Below are positions 31,559 through 42,173 of a stretch of DNA of 64,000 nucleotides, piece by piece. Positions within the stretch are counted from its first letter, which is position 1. Each line of letters opens with the position of its first letter. A program made the translations under genes and the position numbers. Under the pieces are notes generated by a model. The model had not been told where the DNA came from. It saw only the letters and a program-made list of their open reading frames with translations, and made no database searches. The DNA is from Isochrysis galbana (taxonomy: Eukaryota > Haptophyta > Isochrysidales > Isochrysidaceae): contig CM030943.1 of assembly GCA_018136815.1 (NCBI GenBank), positions 1,962,946-2,026,945 of the forward strand, in the 5' to 3' direction.

Positions 31559-33084
31559 GACTGTCGCATACCCGTGACTATTTGAGTGGGAGGTGCCGCA
31601 CGCTTAAGGATTGATGGATTGCAGGCCGCGGCCTCGCCGAGACGGGAAGCGCACTCGGTAGTGTGTAGCATGTTGTATGATTGGCGACTCACCAGTCGTC
31701 CGCTGCGGTGGACAGCACGGGCCGTTGAGCATCTTCATCTTGCTCGAGCTTTCGCAGTGCATGAAATGGAGGCCATGGCGGTGGCTCAAGGATATATGGA
31801 GAGTTGCGTCGATGGCGTCGCTTGGGTGAGGGCATCGCTCTTCGGCATAGGCAGGGTGCCGCGGCAGGGTTCGTGTAGAAACATTTCACACCTGGCTCCC
31901 CTCCGCCCCCGGGGGGGTGCCAGTGTTCCACATCAAAATCAAGTGTTCCACACCTAAGTGTTGCACACGCAAAGTAGGTGTTCCACAGGTGTTTCACACC
32001 ACACACACACCAAACAGGATTGTTGGCCATTATATTATAGTCGTATGTACTTTACAAGGTAAGTATAAGTAAGTACAATAAGAAACCTTTTAATATTCTC
32101 GCCTCGCAACTAACTTTATAGTTGGTTGCCATGGAGCGCGCCGCCGCTCCCCACCTCTCTTTCGGGCCCCCCGCCGCCGCCGCGGGAGCCCCCGCCCAAT
32201 ACCCATGGAGCTGTCGCAGGCGAAGCGACCGCGTCCGCCTGTTGCGGGTAGGCGGAGCATCCCATACAGCACGCTCTATTCTTAGAGCGTGCCCCCTCGT
32301 ATGCTAGGGGGAGCGTCTCCGACACACTCTATTCATAGAGCGTGTCTCTCCTCCCGCCCCCTTCCCCGATTCCCTCGCGCATGCAGCTCCAGCCGGGATC
32401 CCTTCCTTCCTCTCCTCCCATGCAACCCCAGCGGTTCCTTTTGTTTCCTTGGCCGACGAGGCTCGGAGTCCCGTGCGCCCGCTCCGCGCTTCGCCCCTCC
32501 GGCAACCGCCCCCCCCCCCCTTCGTTTCATCAGTCTCTCCCTTGTTCCTGGAGTTCCCCGTGTTCTTTTTTCCCCCGGTCGTTCTCCTCTCTTGTCCGTC
32601 TTTTGTCTTTTGTTTCTGGCGCGCTCGCTCGGAAGCTCACCCTCTCCGTGTCTGTCCCCCGTGTGCTCCACCTCGTCCCGCTTGCTGCCATGCCCTTCGA
32701 CCCCGCTCTCACGTCATGTAACAAGACTTGTGAAACCGCCTCTTCACCGCCATCGCGCTCTCCTTACCGGTTATTTTGTTTTTGTTGCTTTAGTTTGTTT
32801 TCCTGTGTGGTCTTGATTGTTGCCTGTTGGGGAATGTAAGTGCGCAGTGTGCTATGAGGCGTGGGGGTCGCTAGTTGGGTGTTGCACGTTGCATCCGCAT
32901 CCGGGGCCCCAACGGCCAACGGGGCCGCCCCAAGCCCAAGCCGCCGGAGCCGAAGCGGGTCTGTTTCATACGTATAAATACCAAACCATCGCAACATATA
33001 TTCTACCAGTTGAGCAAAATCCCCTCTCTCACGTCTATAAGAACGGAAGCAGGCCCCCTATGACCTATTCTTGAGGAGTTCTAA
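31559..33084. other. Intergenic, short repeats only
   Basis: GTGTTCCACACC-like words recur five times at 31920-32005. The words CTCTATTCTTAGAGCGTG and CTCTATTCATAGAGCGTG lie 55 bp apart near 32276 and 32328. The stretch 32890-32960 resembles 56090-56130, the leader of a gag-like ORF. No gene is recognised. Confidence 0.45.
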
Positions 33085-33745
33085 ACGGCTAAAAAGTTCC
33101 GTCCTACATTATAGGACCGCGTCCTACGATTTCGGTATATTTGTAGGACCCTGAGCTTGAAAGCCACACAACTTTCGAGAGTGAAGGATTGGGACTTCCC
33201 ACCAACTGAAGGATAGTCCCAACTCAGTCTTGAGATCCTTAGCTCCGACTATGGCCAAGGTTGTAGACTTCGTCTTGACCGAGCTTTCGGCTCTAGAGTG
33301 AACTGAGTACTTCGGCCATCGGAGGCCACCGGGAGCGTCGAGAGTTTTGTTTTTGCCCCGCAAGAGGCAAAAGCAGCCAAAACTCTCATTGGGCTTCAAA
33401 ACCAAGCTTGGTCTCCACTGAAGGTCGAAAAGAACCCATGCCAAAGAGCATTTCATCTCGTGGGAGCAAGTTCTAGGGAGCTCATCATGAGCCTCAAATC
33501 GTGTCCTCAGGTGTTTGCGGCAATTCGTAGGACAACGCCGTTTTTTGCCGGGAAGGCTTCCGCGAGTGGCAAATAACTCATTATGCTTTGAGAATGGTGT
33601 CTTGAGACTCTAGGAGGACTCAATGAGGGCAATGAGATGAACACAGAAACCAAATCCTAGCTCCCCATTCCTAGATTGAACCGTGTCTTCATAGTTCACA
33701 ACGTCGTCCTGCATTGTAGGACTCGTCCTATAAAGCTGGGTACCT
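33085..33745. mobile_element. Low-GC insert with GTCCTAC-type ends
   Basis: The left edge has ATTATAGGACCGCGTCCTAC. The right edge, reverse-complemented, has CTTTATAGGACGAGTCCTAC. Each is itself a near-palindrome, and an internal copy TTCGTAGGAC lies near 33525. The interior is about 50 percent GC, unlike its surroundings, and has no convincing ORF. It could be a non-autonomous DNA element; no target duplication was found. Confidence 0.4.
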
Positions 33746-33854
33746 TTATCCGTAAAGTTGTGAAGGTAAATAATAAATAAGGCCCTCGTCGTCGTTTAGG
33801 TATAAGAGCTAAATATGGAAGGCTCCCCCGTCCCCCCTCTGCGGCGCGCGAGCG

Positions 33855-34385
33855 ATGCGGCGCGCCTCGTCGTTGGTGGTGCTCTCCTCGCTGTGCGCGG
33901 GCAGCTGGGCGCTCGTGCTGCCCGTGTGCGCTCCGGCTTCGTCTGCGCGTCGTGCCGCCGCTCCCACCGCGCAGCTTGCCGAGGACCTTGCCTACGGGCT
34001 TGGCCTCCTCGCTGTCGTCTCTCTCGTGGGGCGCTCAGTCTTCGACTCCGTCTTCATCGAGAACGACGCGACCACGCCCGACAAGCCGGCGTTCCGGCTG
34101 CCCAACCCGTTCGGAGGGGGGGAGAGGGAGGATCCCACAATTGAGGCGGAGCGTCTCCGCCAGGCCCTCCAGGACGCTGCTCAGGCTGGAGACCTTGAGC
34201 GTGCGTACAAGCTGGAGAAGGAGCTCAAGCAGTTCCTCTGGGACAACAATGTGGTGTACGAGGTGGACGTCGAGCCGGAGCGGACAGGACTGCGGGTCGA
34301 GGACCTCGAGGTCTCGAGCGGAAGCTCGGTCATCAGCAGCGAGAACTCGTACGAGCGAGACAAGCTGCTCAAGGAGCTAGAGTGA
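33855..34385 (+). CDS. Plastid-type small protein with UVR-like helical hairpin
   Basis: The 176-residue frame starts with a signal peptide (SLVVLSSLCAGSWALVLPV). A short basic/Ala-rich stretch (ASSARRAAAPTA) follows, the bipartite layout used for plastids of secondary origin. A hydrophobic segment (AYGLGLLAVVSLVGRSVF) may be a membrane helix. The block ERLRQALQDAAQAGDLERAY and KLEKELKQFL resembles the UvrB/UvrC-type UVR motif (paired helices with an acidic turn). The tail is acidic with SSGSSVISS. I cannot name the protein, and the UVR call rests on one motif. The gene is intronless. Confidence 0.5.
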   Translation: MRRASSLVVLSSLCAGSWALVLPVCAPASSARRAAAPTAQLAEDLAYGLGLLAVVSLVGRSVFDSVFIENDATTPDKPAFRLPNPFGGGEREDPTIEAERLRQALQDAAQAGDLERAYKLEKELKQFLWDNNVVYEVDVEPERTGLRVEDLEVSSGSSVISSENSYERDKLLKELE

Positions 34386-35412
34386 GGATCTTCTTGCGTC
34401 TCGTTTGCAGACCAACGCCCTGCACAAACGGACGAAGGGACACTGACAGCTGCGATCGTGCTCTCGTCCATTGGGACATGCAGCGGTCAATTTAATGCGG
34501 AGTTTGTAGAATGAGATGGCGCATGCTTGCACTCTCGCCATCGCTCGTACGAGAACTCGGGGCTCGTGCGTCTTGATCGCTAGAGTGAGTACATGTACAT
34601 AGTGCAGTTATATCGTAATAGTATTGACAATAAAAACTTCTCAATATGCTCGCCCCGCGCGCGGCCTTGAAGCTTAAGCTTGCAGTCACGCCCGTCTCCT
34701 TTCCACTCCCTCTTCCTGTCTTGCGGCGCGTCCCTCGTGCTCCACTTAGGGGCTCGGACGGATTACTGGGGTCCTAGTGACAAGCGGCGTGAGCGTGAGC
34801 GTGAGCGTGAGCGCGTGAGCCACCATGTTGGCTTGGCAGACCGGTGGAGACAGGCGGCAGAGCCAAAGGCTGGCTCTGTGGGTCTGTAGGCTCAGGTAGA
34901 AATATGCAGTTTTTACTACCCAAATATGCAGAGAAAATATGCAGAATATATGCAGTTCGTCACCCAAATATGCAAAAAATATGCAAAACATATCTTATAT
35001 GCGTAGGCAATAGCAATTATAGGCGTAGGCGTGAGACACATGCGAATGTTAAGTGAAAGTGAGGGAGGAGAGAAAGCAGAGAGGGGGGGGAGGGAGAGAG
35101 TGAGGGAGAATGCAAGTAAGTAGCTAGCACATGAACCCCTTCATTCAAGCATCACGCACCTTCTTCTTGCTCTTGCTTGCGCTTGTTGCGATTGAAGCGC
35201 AACATCAAAGACGCACACACTTGGTCCCCAAGGGACCTGTCCCTCACAGATGGAAACATGAGGGCTAGCAACGAAAACACACGCTCACATGCAGCGGAAT
35301 TTTGTCAGAGCAAGGCTGATCTCACTCTTGGAGATTGCCTGCGAGGGCGCGCCGGCAGCTAGCGCGGAACGCGGTTCTTGTGGGGAGCTCATGGAGCTTT
35401 CCTCGGGGGTGA
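34386..35412. other. Intergenic with ATGCA-rich AT block
   Basis: At 34900-34990 the words AAATATGCA, ATATGCAG and AATATGCAAA recur about seven times in AT-rich DNA. A (GTGAGC)n run lies at 34789-34818. Purine-rich DNA is at 35060-35110. No gene is seen. Confidence 0.5.
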
Positions 35413-36336
35413 CTACGGGCATGGTGATCGACGCACGACGCACGACGCACGCACGGAGCACGGTGGGCGCGGAAGTGCGGAAGGAGGCTTGTGGGAGGTG
35501 GTGGCAGGCGACTGGGGGTGGTTGTCGTTTTTGGTGGCCTGCGGCCCTCGGAAGAAGTCAGTCGTGATTGGGTTCGCGGAGGTCGGACAGACCTGTGCAC
35601 AAGTCATGCTGACAGGGACCACCGCTATCGGTGACGTCGAGACGCGAAAGATCGGCGGAGCGTCGGGGCTTGGACTGCCATTAACCTCAAGAGGAGCCAC
35701 CGTGGATGGAGCACCGAGGGTGATAGAGCCGTCCGCGCTGTCGGAGGCGAGCTGAATCGAAGCGGCGTGCGTGGCTAAGAAGTCGTTCCCGAGCAGCAGC
35801 ATCGGGTTGCCTTCAATCACCATGAACGTATGACGAAAGAGAAATCCACCGACGGAGAAGACGATTCGAGCCTTGCCTCGCGTGATAAGAGGCAGGCCGT
35901 CCGGACCGTGAAGCGGTGTCACTACGGCTTGTGGCAGCCGCTCGACGCATGCGTCTTTGGGTAGGCTGGCCCTCTTCCTCAATCCTATCGTCGTTCTCCT
36001 GGCAGGCGACGATATCGCTTGGCTGATCTTGGGTGGCGAGGTCCGTGACGCGTGCGAGGACGGCCTTCTTGTTCTCCATGTAGAGTTTGCCAGCTGTTCG
36101 GTGCACTTGCACCATGGGATTCGTTTCAGCGTACGCGACCGCCATGATGTATTCCATGCAGAGGTACGCGACGGCGGCCTCGTCTCCAATGTACTTGGTC
36201 TTGGGGATCCTGTCGTACTCGTCGGAGTAGTCGCCGACGAGCATGTAGGGACAGGCCAGAGTTTCGTTTGAGACCTGCCCAAATTTCGTTCGATATTTCG
36301 TCCATATTTCGCGTTTCCCCCCCCAAATTTCGACAA
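35413..36336 (-). pseudogene. Retroelement gag-pol fragment with aspartic protease end
   Basis: The frame contains GLPLITRGKARIVFSVGGFL, HTFMVIEGNPMLLLGNDFLA and SIQLASDSADGSITL. This is the second half of a retropepsin, where F-x-V..MLLGNDFL precedes the C-terminal strands. The catalytic DTGA half is not in this frame. The upstream part is better read in a neighbouring frame (36244-35970; RIPKTKYIGDEAAVAYLCME), so the copy is frameshifted. It belongs to a minus-strand element whose gag-like start may be at 38991. Confidence 0.6.
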
Positions 36337-37620
36337 TATTTCGCTTGCGCTCAGCTATAATCTTAGTAAGTACTAGTATTGAGTACCTATACCTATCTAT
36401 TTATTACTATTACTACCTACGGCTACACGGCTACGGGCTACGTCACATAGTGATGCATGAATTGATTGAATACTCTTAGGAACAAAGCACAAGGCACAAG
36501 CAAGGCACGAGTCAGACCTCACATGTCATCATTCACGTGTCACGTTGGTTGTACCGGAGCATCAATGCACACTGGAGCTGGTCGGACAACGAATTCATTT
36601 GCGCATCTCCAACACATGTACTTCAATAACGAAAACACTCGCTCACACGCCGCGGAATTGGGTGACAAAACAAAGGCAATGCGGGCGGCTCGAGACCAAG
36701 CACCAAGCTGGTAGCAGGGAGTGGTTTGCCCTCCACCAGCTCATGATGGAGGATGGCGTCGTGACAGTGGGGGGCTGGGGATCAGGAGCGGTCGGCGCGC
36801 GCTCCATCGCTCGAACTATAACAATAGTTTTTGAGGTCCGACGATAAAAAAATGTGGGCCTCCGGATCAACAAGAGTTTTTTTTTCAGCCCACTCTCCCC
36901 CACCTCTACTGTCTGCGCTCCTCGGAAGCCATCAGGCATGCCAGGAGCATGGGTGGTTCCTCCCCCATGGCAATTTTAATTTTCAACAAATTTTTATGGG
37001 TCGCGGCGCGGCAAAGGAACGGGACTAGCGCTCACTCAAGACAGGACACCCTGCCGCGGCAAGCGCAAGCACCCTTCAGAGGCTGCAACCTCAGGTTTGT
37101 TTGTTTTTTTCGCAAGTGCCCCCCATGTGGACGGTATAAGTTCTACTTAAAGGAGCCCCTTTTTTACAAAAGGAACCTCGAGTTGCACCCTCTTCCCCCC
37201 TTATGCCACCCAGCTCTTCACTAGCTTTCTACCTGCGCTAGCCAGAGCGCCCCTCCCTCCACACTCAGACAGCCCCCTACGCAAGGATCCGGTTCTGGTC
37301 TCGCAGGCAAGGGGGCCTAATGGGAGGGAGAGGAGCAACTCCTCAGAGAGGAGCTGTGGGGAAGGAGATGTCTGAGTGGGGGCGCTATACCCTTGCGCTA
37401 GGCATGGGCAGCGACGCCGCCTCAAGACATGTCCTCCCTCTTGTCTGTCGCATTCGCGATGTCTCAGAGGCAAAAAGAAATAACAGTAAAAAGAGAAACA
37501 GTGAAACAGTAAAAAAGAACAGAGGAAGAAAGAAGAAGAAAAGTGAAAAAAGAAGAGAAAAAAACCCAGAGTATATAGGGCGGTTCTCAGCCCATTCCCC
37601 CTCGGCCCTATGGCTACGTA
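36337..37620. mobile_element. Degenerate element DNA
   Basis: The stretch 36770-36840 (GCGCGCTCCATCGCTCGAACTATAACAATAG) matches 38975-39010 and, inverted, 56020-56060, the leader of the gag-like ORF. The stretch 37085-37200 resembles 17470-17580. The rest shows no coding potential. Confidence 0.45.
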
Positions 37621-37627
37621 AACTCTC

Positions 37628-37705
37628 GCGTGGCATAGTGGTTCAACCCACCGCTTCCACCAACCTTTTGCTCTGGGTCGCGAGTTCGAGTCCGGACGGA
37701 GCGCT
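37628..37705 (+). mobile_element. tRNA-derived SINE-like head (box A and box B)
   Basis: TGGCATAGTGG fits the pol III box A consensus and AGTTCGAGTCC fits box B, at the spacing of a tRNA gene. The acceptor and T-stem pairings are poor, so an active tRNA is unlikely and a tRNA-derived SINE head is the better reading. Confidence 0.35.
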
Positions 37706-37741
37706 CTGCAGTTTGAGCCCCGCTCCTTCTTCCTCTCCGCT

Positions 37742-37895
37742 CTTCTTCTACCGTTAAATTCCGCACTCTTCTTCTACCGTTAAAATTCCGCACTCCGTCT
37801 ACCGTTAAAAATCCTGCCTCTTCCTACTGTTAAAATTCCTGCCTCTTCCTACTGTTAAAATTCCGCCTACTGTTAAAAATCCTGCCTCCGTCGCC
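37742..37895 (+). repeat. Minisatellite, unit about 27 bp
   Basis: About six imperfect copies of TTCCTACTGTTAAAATTCC or close variants such as TTCTACCGTTAAAATTCCGC. They directly follow the SINE-like head. Confidence 0.8.
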
Positions 37896-38036
37896 TTGCC
37901 AAGACATTTCCTCTGCCTTCCTGCCGACTTCCTTGCCAGTTCCTTCCGCCCCGGTTTCCCGCTTGTCTCCAAGACGGTTTCACCGCATTAAGACCAAGCT
38001 TAGTGGGGAAAACTCCTCGTCCAGTTCCGTTACCCG

Positions 38037-38165
38037 AAAATCTCGTTCAATCTCGTCGGGCCCTCGGGCCATCTCGTTCATCGCGTCGGGCCATCAAGGC
38101 CATCTCGTTCATCTCGTCGTCGGGCCATCAGGCCATCTCGTTACATCTCGTTCATCTCGTTACAA
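38037..38165 (+). repeat. Minisatellite of CATCTCGT/CGGGCC words
   Basis: The phrases GGCCATCTCGTTCATC and CGTCGGGCCATCA recur four to five times with a spacing of about 33 bp. Two 24-bp copies starting CCACATTGTCTTGAG follow at 38187-38236. Confidence 0.75.
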
Positions 38166-38244
38166 TCCAAGCTACGGCTTTGATTTCCACATTGTCTTGA
38201 GTCGAAATTTTCCACATTGTCTTGAGTCGAAATTATTGGTGCCT

Positions 38245-38628
38245 GAAACAGAGGACGAGGGGGTTTGTGCTTCTTGGGTTGGTTGTAGTTGGAAGAGGGA
38301 GTGGGAGAGGGATTCAAGTATTGGAAGAGGGCCCAAAGGGCATTGAGTTGTAGGTAGTTGTGGCCCACAAGAGTGGGGTAAAAACGATAAGTGTATCAAC
38401 ATGGGTGTTGAGTTGAAATTTTTGGTGCTTGTGCTTGAAACAGAGGGTGAGGGGATTCGTGCTATTTGGGTTGGTTGTGGTGTGAAGGGGGAGTGGGAGA
38501 GGGAGTCTAGTGTTGAAAGAGGGCCCAAGGCAGGGCACTGCGCTGTAGGTACTTGTGGCCCACAAGAATGGGGTGAAGAAAACAAGTGTGTCAACAAGTT
38601 GGGAAACAGAGGCATGGGGTGCTCTCCA
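38245..38628. repeat. Tandem duplication, 192-bp unit
   Basis: Starting from GAAACAGAGG at 38245 and 38437, two diverged copies each contain GAGTGGGAGAGGG, AGAGGGCCCAA and GTGGCCCACAAGA. The period is 64 codons. On the minus strand both copies are open in one frame, so this looks like a duplicated segment of an element protein. Confidence 0.75.
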
Positions 38629-38784
38629 GGGAAGATTGATGGTTGTGAAGTGCCCTCCCATGATGGGTGCACTGATGGTAGAGGTTTCCACCATGGGGAG
38701 GGCAGCAGAGCTGCCCTCCCACATGAGGTGCTCTTGGGGTGGGAGGGTTTCCCACTGTTGGAGGGGGTCTCAAAGACCCCCTGC

Positions 38785-39010
38785 ATGCTACGCAGCAGAG
38801 CCATCCATGGTGGCAACCTGTTCGGTGCCAGTGCTCGCCACCCCGCGCGCCTGCGCGGGTGTGGTTTGGATGGGCTGGATGGGCTCTGAGAGGGCTTTCT
38901 GACGAGCCGCCTCGGGCGGCATGGGGCGTCCCAGGTGGGGCGCGGTGGCGAGGGTCGCCTGGGGCTCGGGAGCGGTCGCGGCACGCTCCATAGTTCAAAC
39001 TATAACAATA
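38785..39010 (-). mobile_element. Gag-like leader and start of a retroelement
   Basis: The frame from 38991 begins MERAATAPEPQATLATAP, resembling MERAPAAPPSQPPAATTP at 56050. Both are preceded by an imperfect palindrome, AAACTATTGTTATAGTTT-like, just before the ATG. The shared leader indicates one element family in both places. Confidence 0.5.
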
Positions 39011-39014
39011 GTTT

Positions 39015-39200
39015 TTTTGGTTCCTCCCCCATGGCAGGGGAGGAGTGGGGAGAGGGGGGGGGGTCGTGCCCCCCCGTGGGCGAACCAAGTATTAACTTAG
39101 TTGGTTGAGTGTCTCAACTAAGTTTATACTTAGTTCGCCCATGGGGGGGCACGAGCCCCCCTCTCTCTCCACTCCTCCCCTGCCATGGGGGAGGATCCAC
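39015..39200. repeat. Imperfect inverted repeat centred near 39105
   Basis: CCTCCCCCATGGCAGGGGAG and GTCGTGCCCCCCCGTGGGCG on the left face GCCCATGGGGGGGCACGAG and CTCCCCTGCCATGGGGGAGG on the right. The arms are about 80 bp. The right arm is the 5' end of F1 copy B. The left arm appears to be the same 5' end of another, opposed F1-type copy. Confidence 0.75.
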
Positions 39201-39984
39201 CCACTCTCCTGGCACGCCTGATGGCCTGCCAGGAGCACACAGCCCTGCTGACCCATTCCTCTCCCTACAGGCCCGCCTGACTCGCCCGCCCTGGCCCGTC
39301 GTGGCCTGCCCATTCCTCTGACCAGCCCCTCCTCCCCCTGGGCCCCCCTGTTCAGGACCCCCCAGCCAGCTCCAGTCGACCCGCAGGGCCGCGGAGCGCC
39401 AGCGAGGGAGAGGCAGGAGGGGCCCGGGCCATGCCCCAGCCTCACTTGCCCCCTGAGCTGTGCTCCCAGGCCCTGCAGGCCATCTGGGGACCTGAGCGAG
39501 GGGCCGCAGGCGCGCGCCATGGGCCCCCGCCGCAGGGAAGAGAGGAGGAAAAGGGAAGAGGGAGGGGAGGGGGGAGCGGCAGCTCTCCCCTCCGGCAGTA
39601 ACGTGTCTTCTCGCCCCGTTTGGGTAAGAGAAGACGGGGGCGCCAGAGCCAGGAGGGAAGGGCCGCGGCTCGCCGTGGCCACTCGCACTAGCGAGGGAGA
39701 TTAGCGCTTCTGGGCCCCTATCTCACGAGTGCCCCCCCCCCCCCGCGTTGCTTTTACCCGAAAGGGGTTTTCCCCCAGCGTGGACTCGAGGAGAGGACGC
39801 GCTGGGGTGCGCGGGGTCGGTGCGTGCACTGGGGGGAGGACAAATATCGAGGGGAGGGGGCAGTGCCCCCACCCCCCGGTATCACTCGGACACCTGGCTC
39901 GTCAGGCATGGCGGGATTCCGGGACGGAATAGTTGTGTCCAATTAGCTAGTGGGGTTGGCTAGGATATAACATTGATTATTTTA
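39113..39984 (+). mobile_element. F1 retroposon, copy B (full-length type, 872 bp)
   Basis: It is flanked on both sides by TTAGTTGGTTGAGTGT (39097-39112 and 39985-40000), a 16-bp target duplication. The body matches copy C across its length, including GCCTGCAGG/CCTGCAAGG and AGAAGACGGGGG blocks and a poly-C run followed by ACCCGAAAGGGGTTTT. The right end is GGTTGGCTAGGATATAACAT plus an AT-rich tail. No coding frame is shared between copies, so it is non-autonomous. Variable-length target duplications and 5'-truncated relatives point to target-primed insertion. Confidence 0.85.
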
Positions 39985-40000
39985 TTAGTTGGTTGAGTGT

Positions 40001-40764
40001 ATGGATATGTTAGCTGAGTCAATCCATTGCTAATCCAGTGACGCCAGTGACCAATTCTTTGTGTACTCGATTCCTGCTCTCTATCCCTCTGTGCGTGCAG
40101 TCCTTGTTGCAGCTTGAGGAGGACGCGCCATTGAGCCAGCGCTAGCACTGAGGATGGAGTATCGATCCGAAGCGCCGCCCGCGGCGCCCATCCGGATGTG
40201 AGAGGAAGGTGCCATCTACCTCTTCTTTGAGAGGCAGCCAGCATGCAGCTCGACTCTCCTTCCCAAGTTGGGGGACAGGACCCGCTGTCGATTGTCTTCT
40301 CTGTGCGCATGCGCGCAGATCTGGGAGCACATTACTATGGCGAACACGCCACCACCACTGCCCGATTCTACACAACAACAAAAAGCGGCGCACTGCCATC
40401 AAGTATGGCCTGCGTGCTGCCATGCCGCATGCGGAACGTGCATCTCAAGCCGTTGCGCCTGCAGCATTGCCGGGCGCGCTTGTGCCCCGACAAGCGCACC
40501 CCCCAAATATTCCACTACAGCGTGATCCCTCTCCTGTTCAATGGACGACAGTTTCCCTTGCAGGAGCGATTCGCTCGCCCGCCACGAAGCGCCGCGTTGA
40601 GACGCTTTCGGCCCCCGTAGTATATCGGCGGCCCCCCCACTCACGGGTGGCTTGACGTGACTGCTCAAACACGTCGGAATCGTGAGTCGCCACGACCTGA
40701 GACATGACTGCCGCCGGCCGCGCAGACGCTGTTTGCCGCGCGGCGTGCCCCGGTGTTGGAGGAG
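40001..40764. other. Intergenic, no recognisable gene
   Basis: Mixed-composition DNA with short ORFs on both strands and no motif. Confidence 0.4.
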
Positions 40765-42173
40765 CTAGACGAGCTTGAGCTCCGGCAGCTCGTTATCATA
40801 GGAGGGTGGCGGCGGAGCCCGGCGGCCTCCGCTCTGCGGCGCCGGCATGGTTGAATAGAGGATTGTCGCGGCGATGACCAATGTCGAGCCAATGACAAAG
40901 GCGGGCGAGAGCGAGAAGTTGAAGGAAGGGATGAAGAGGGAGACAACCGAGGACAATACGATCGAGAGCGAAGTGGCGAATCCCTTGACGACGTTGTCGG
41001 CGTACCTGCTCGTGCGGGGGCGGGTCATGGGCAAAGGCATGTGGTGGGGGCGGCATCCGCACGTGGGCACTAGGGGCAAGTGGCTTCCTGCATCTTCCTG
41101 TCTGGCGCAGCCAGGTGCGCGCAAAGTGGGCGCAGAGCAAGGCGTGCGCGAGCGCACGCATACGCCTGGGTGGGACGGCGGCACACTTCATCACGAGAGC
41201 GACTAATAGGCCCCCCAGGGAGACTTGCATCACGACAAATCCCGTGAGCCAAGTGTAGCCCTGGAAGAAGCCGCCGGTGCGCACCGCGTGCCCATCGAAC
41301 CACATAATCTGCACTACGCCCAGTACGAGAGAGAGGGATCCCAGCTGCGGGCGCGAGGGCGGTGGCGGGTGGGTGAGCGCGCACGCTTCCGCCCATTGGG
41401 CGGCGGTTGTCAAGCGGCTGAACTGCTCACCGCCGGCGTCCGTAAGCGCGCACCTGCATGTTGCGCAGCCAGATGGGCACCTGCGCGCTGCCCTTGACAA
41501 TCTTCTCGAGCCAGACGCCGGCGAGGCCGGAGAGGACACACGCTGCGGCGACGGCCGCCGTCCCCAGGATGGGCGACTGGCTCGCCACGGTCGAGCCCCC
41601 CGAGGGGAGCTGCACAAAGACGACCCCTACGAAGAGCAGTCCGAGCGCGAGCCACCTGCGTCTCGAGATGTGCCTCTTGAGGAGCGTGACGGTGAAGAAT
41701 GCTGTGGTGAGCAGCTTGAGCTGATACGCCACCTGGCACGTCGCCGCGTCCAGATGCGACGTGGCCACGTAGAGCAGGTTGTTCTGCACGAGGTAGAGCA
41801 GCGCGGGCACTCCGACGAGCAGCGTGTCTCTCCAGTTGATGAGCAGCCCCTCGTATACAATGCGTATCGCGTTGTGGAGTCCCTCCTGCGCGGCGAGTAT
41901 GGCGAAAGAAGACACCATTTTCACCACTTCTGCCAGCACGACCGCTGTCGATGTCAGGTATTTGGGCTGGCCTGGCATTCTCGAGTATCTCATCGAGAGC
42001 ATCTGACAAGCGTTCTGGACTGCTAGCGTGGTAAGGACTGCCTGGCCGAATGCTGGGCGTGGTCGAGGCTTGGAGCGGACGGGAAGCAGTGGACGAGACC
42101 CCTCGCCTGATCCCATCGTACCTGCGCACAGCAGAGCCAGCACAGCCACAGGGAGAGAGCGAGAGAGACTCAT
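40765..42173 (-). CDS. Nucleotide-sugar transporter (UDP-galactose/CMP-sialate type)
   Basis: Golgi membrane antiporter of the DMT superfamily that brings a nucleotide sugar into the lumen for glycosylation. The exons 42173-41454, 41344-41187 and 41005-40765 join with matching phases (0, then 2) to give 372 residues. Family blocks are in order: [89 protein letters not shown], and, across the last intron, ALVMK joined to [19 protein letters not shown]. About ten hydrophobic segments are seen. The leader [13 protein letters not shown] before the first family block may be a signal or an extra helix. Both introns (41345-41453, 41006-41186) are GT-AG. Which sugar is carried cannot be decided; UDP-galactose, UDP-GlcNAc or CMP-sialate carriers share these motifs. 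Confidence 0.92.

Noticed and set aside
36640..36720. Possible short exon on the plus strand
   Set aside because: No splice-compatible partner and no motif; it lies within degenerate element DNA.
37628..37705. Functional tRNA gene
   Set aside because: Box A and box B fit, but acceptor and T-stem pairing fail, so it is listed only as a SINE-like head.
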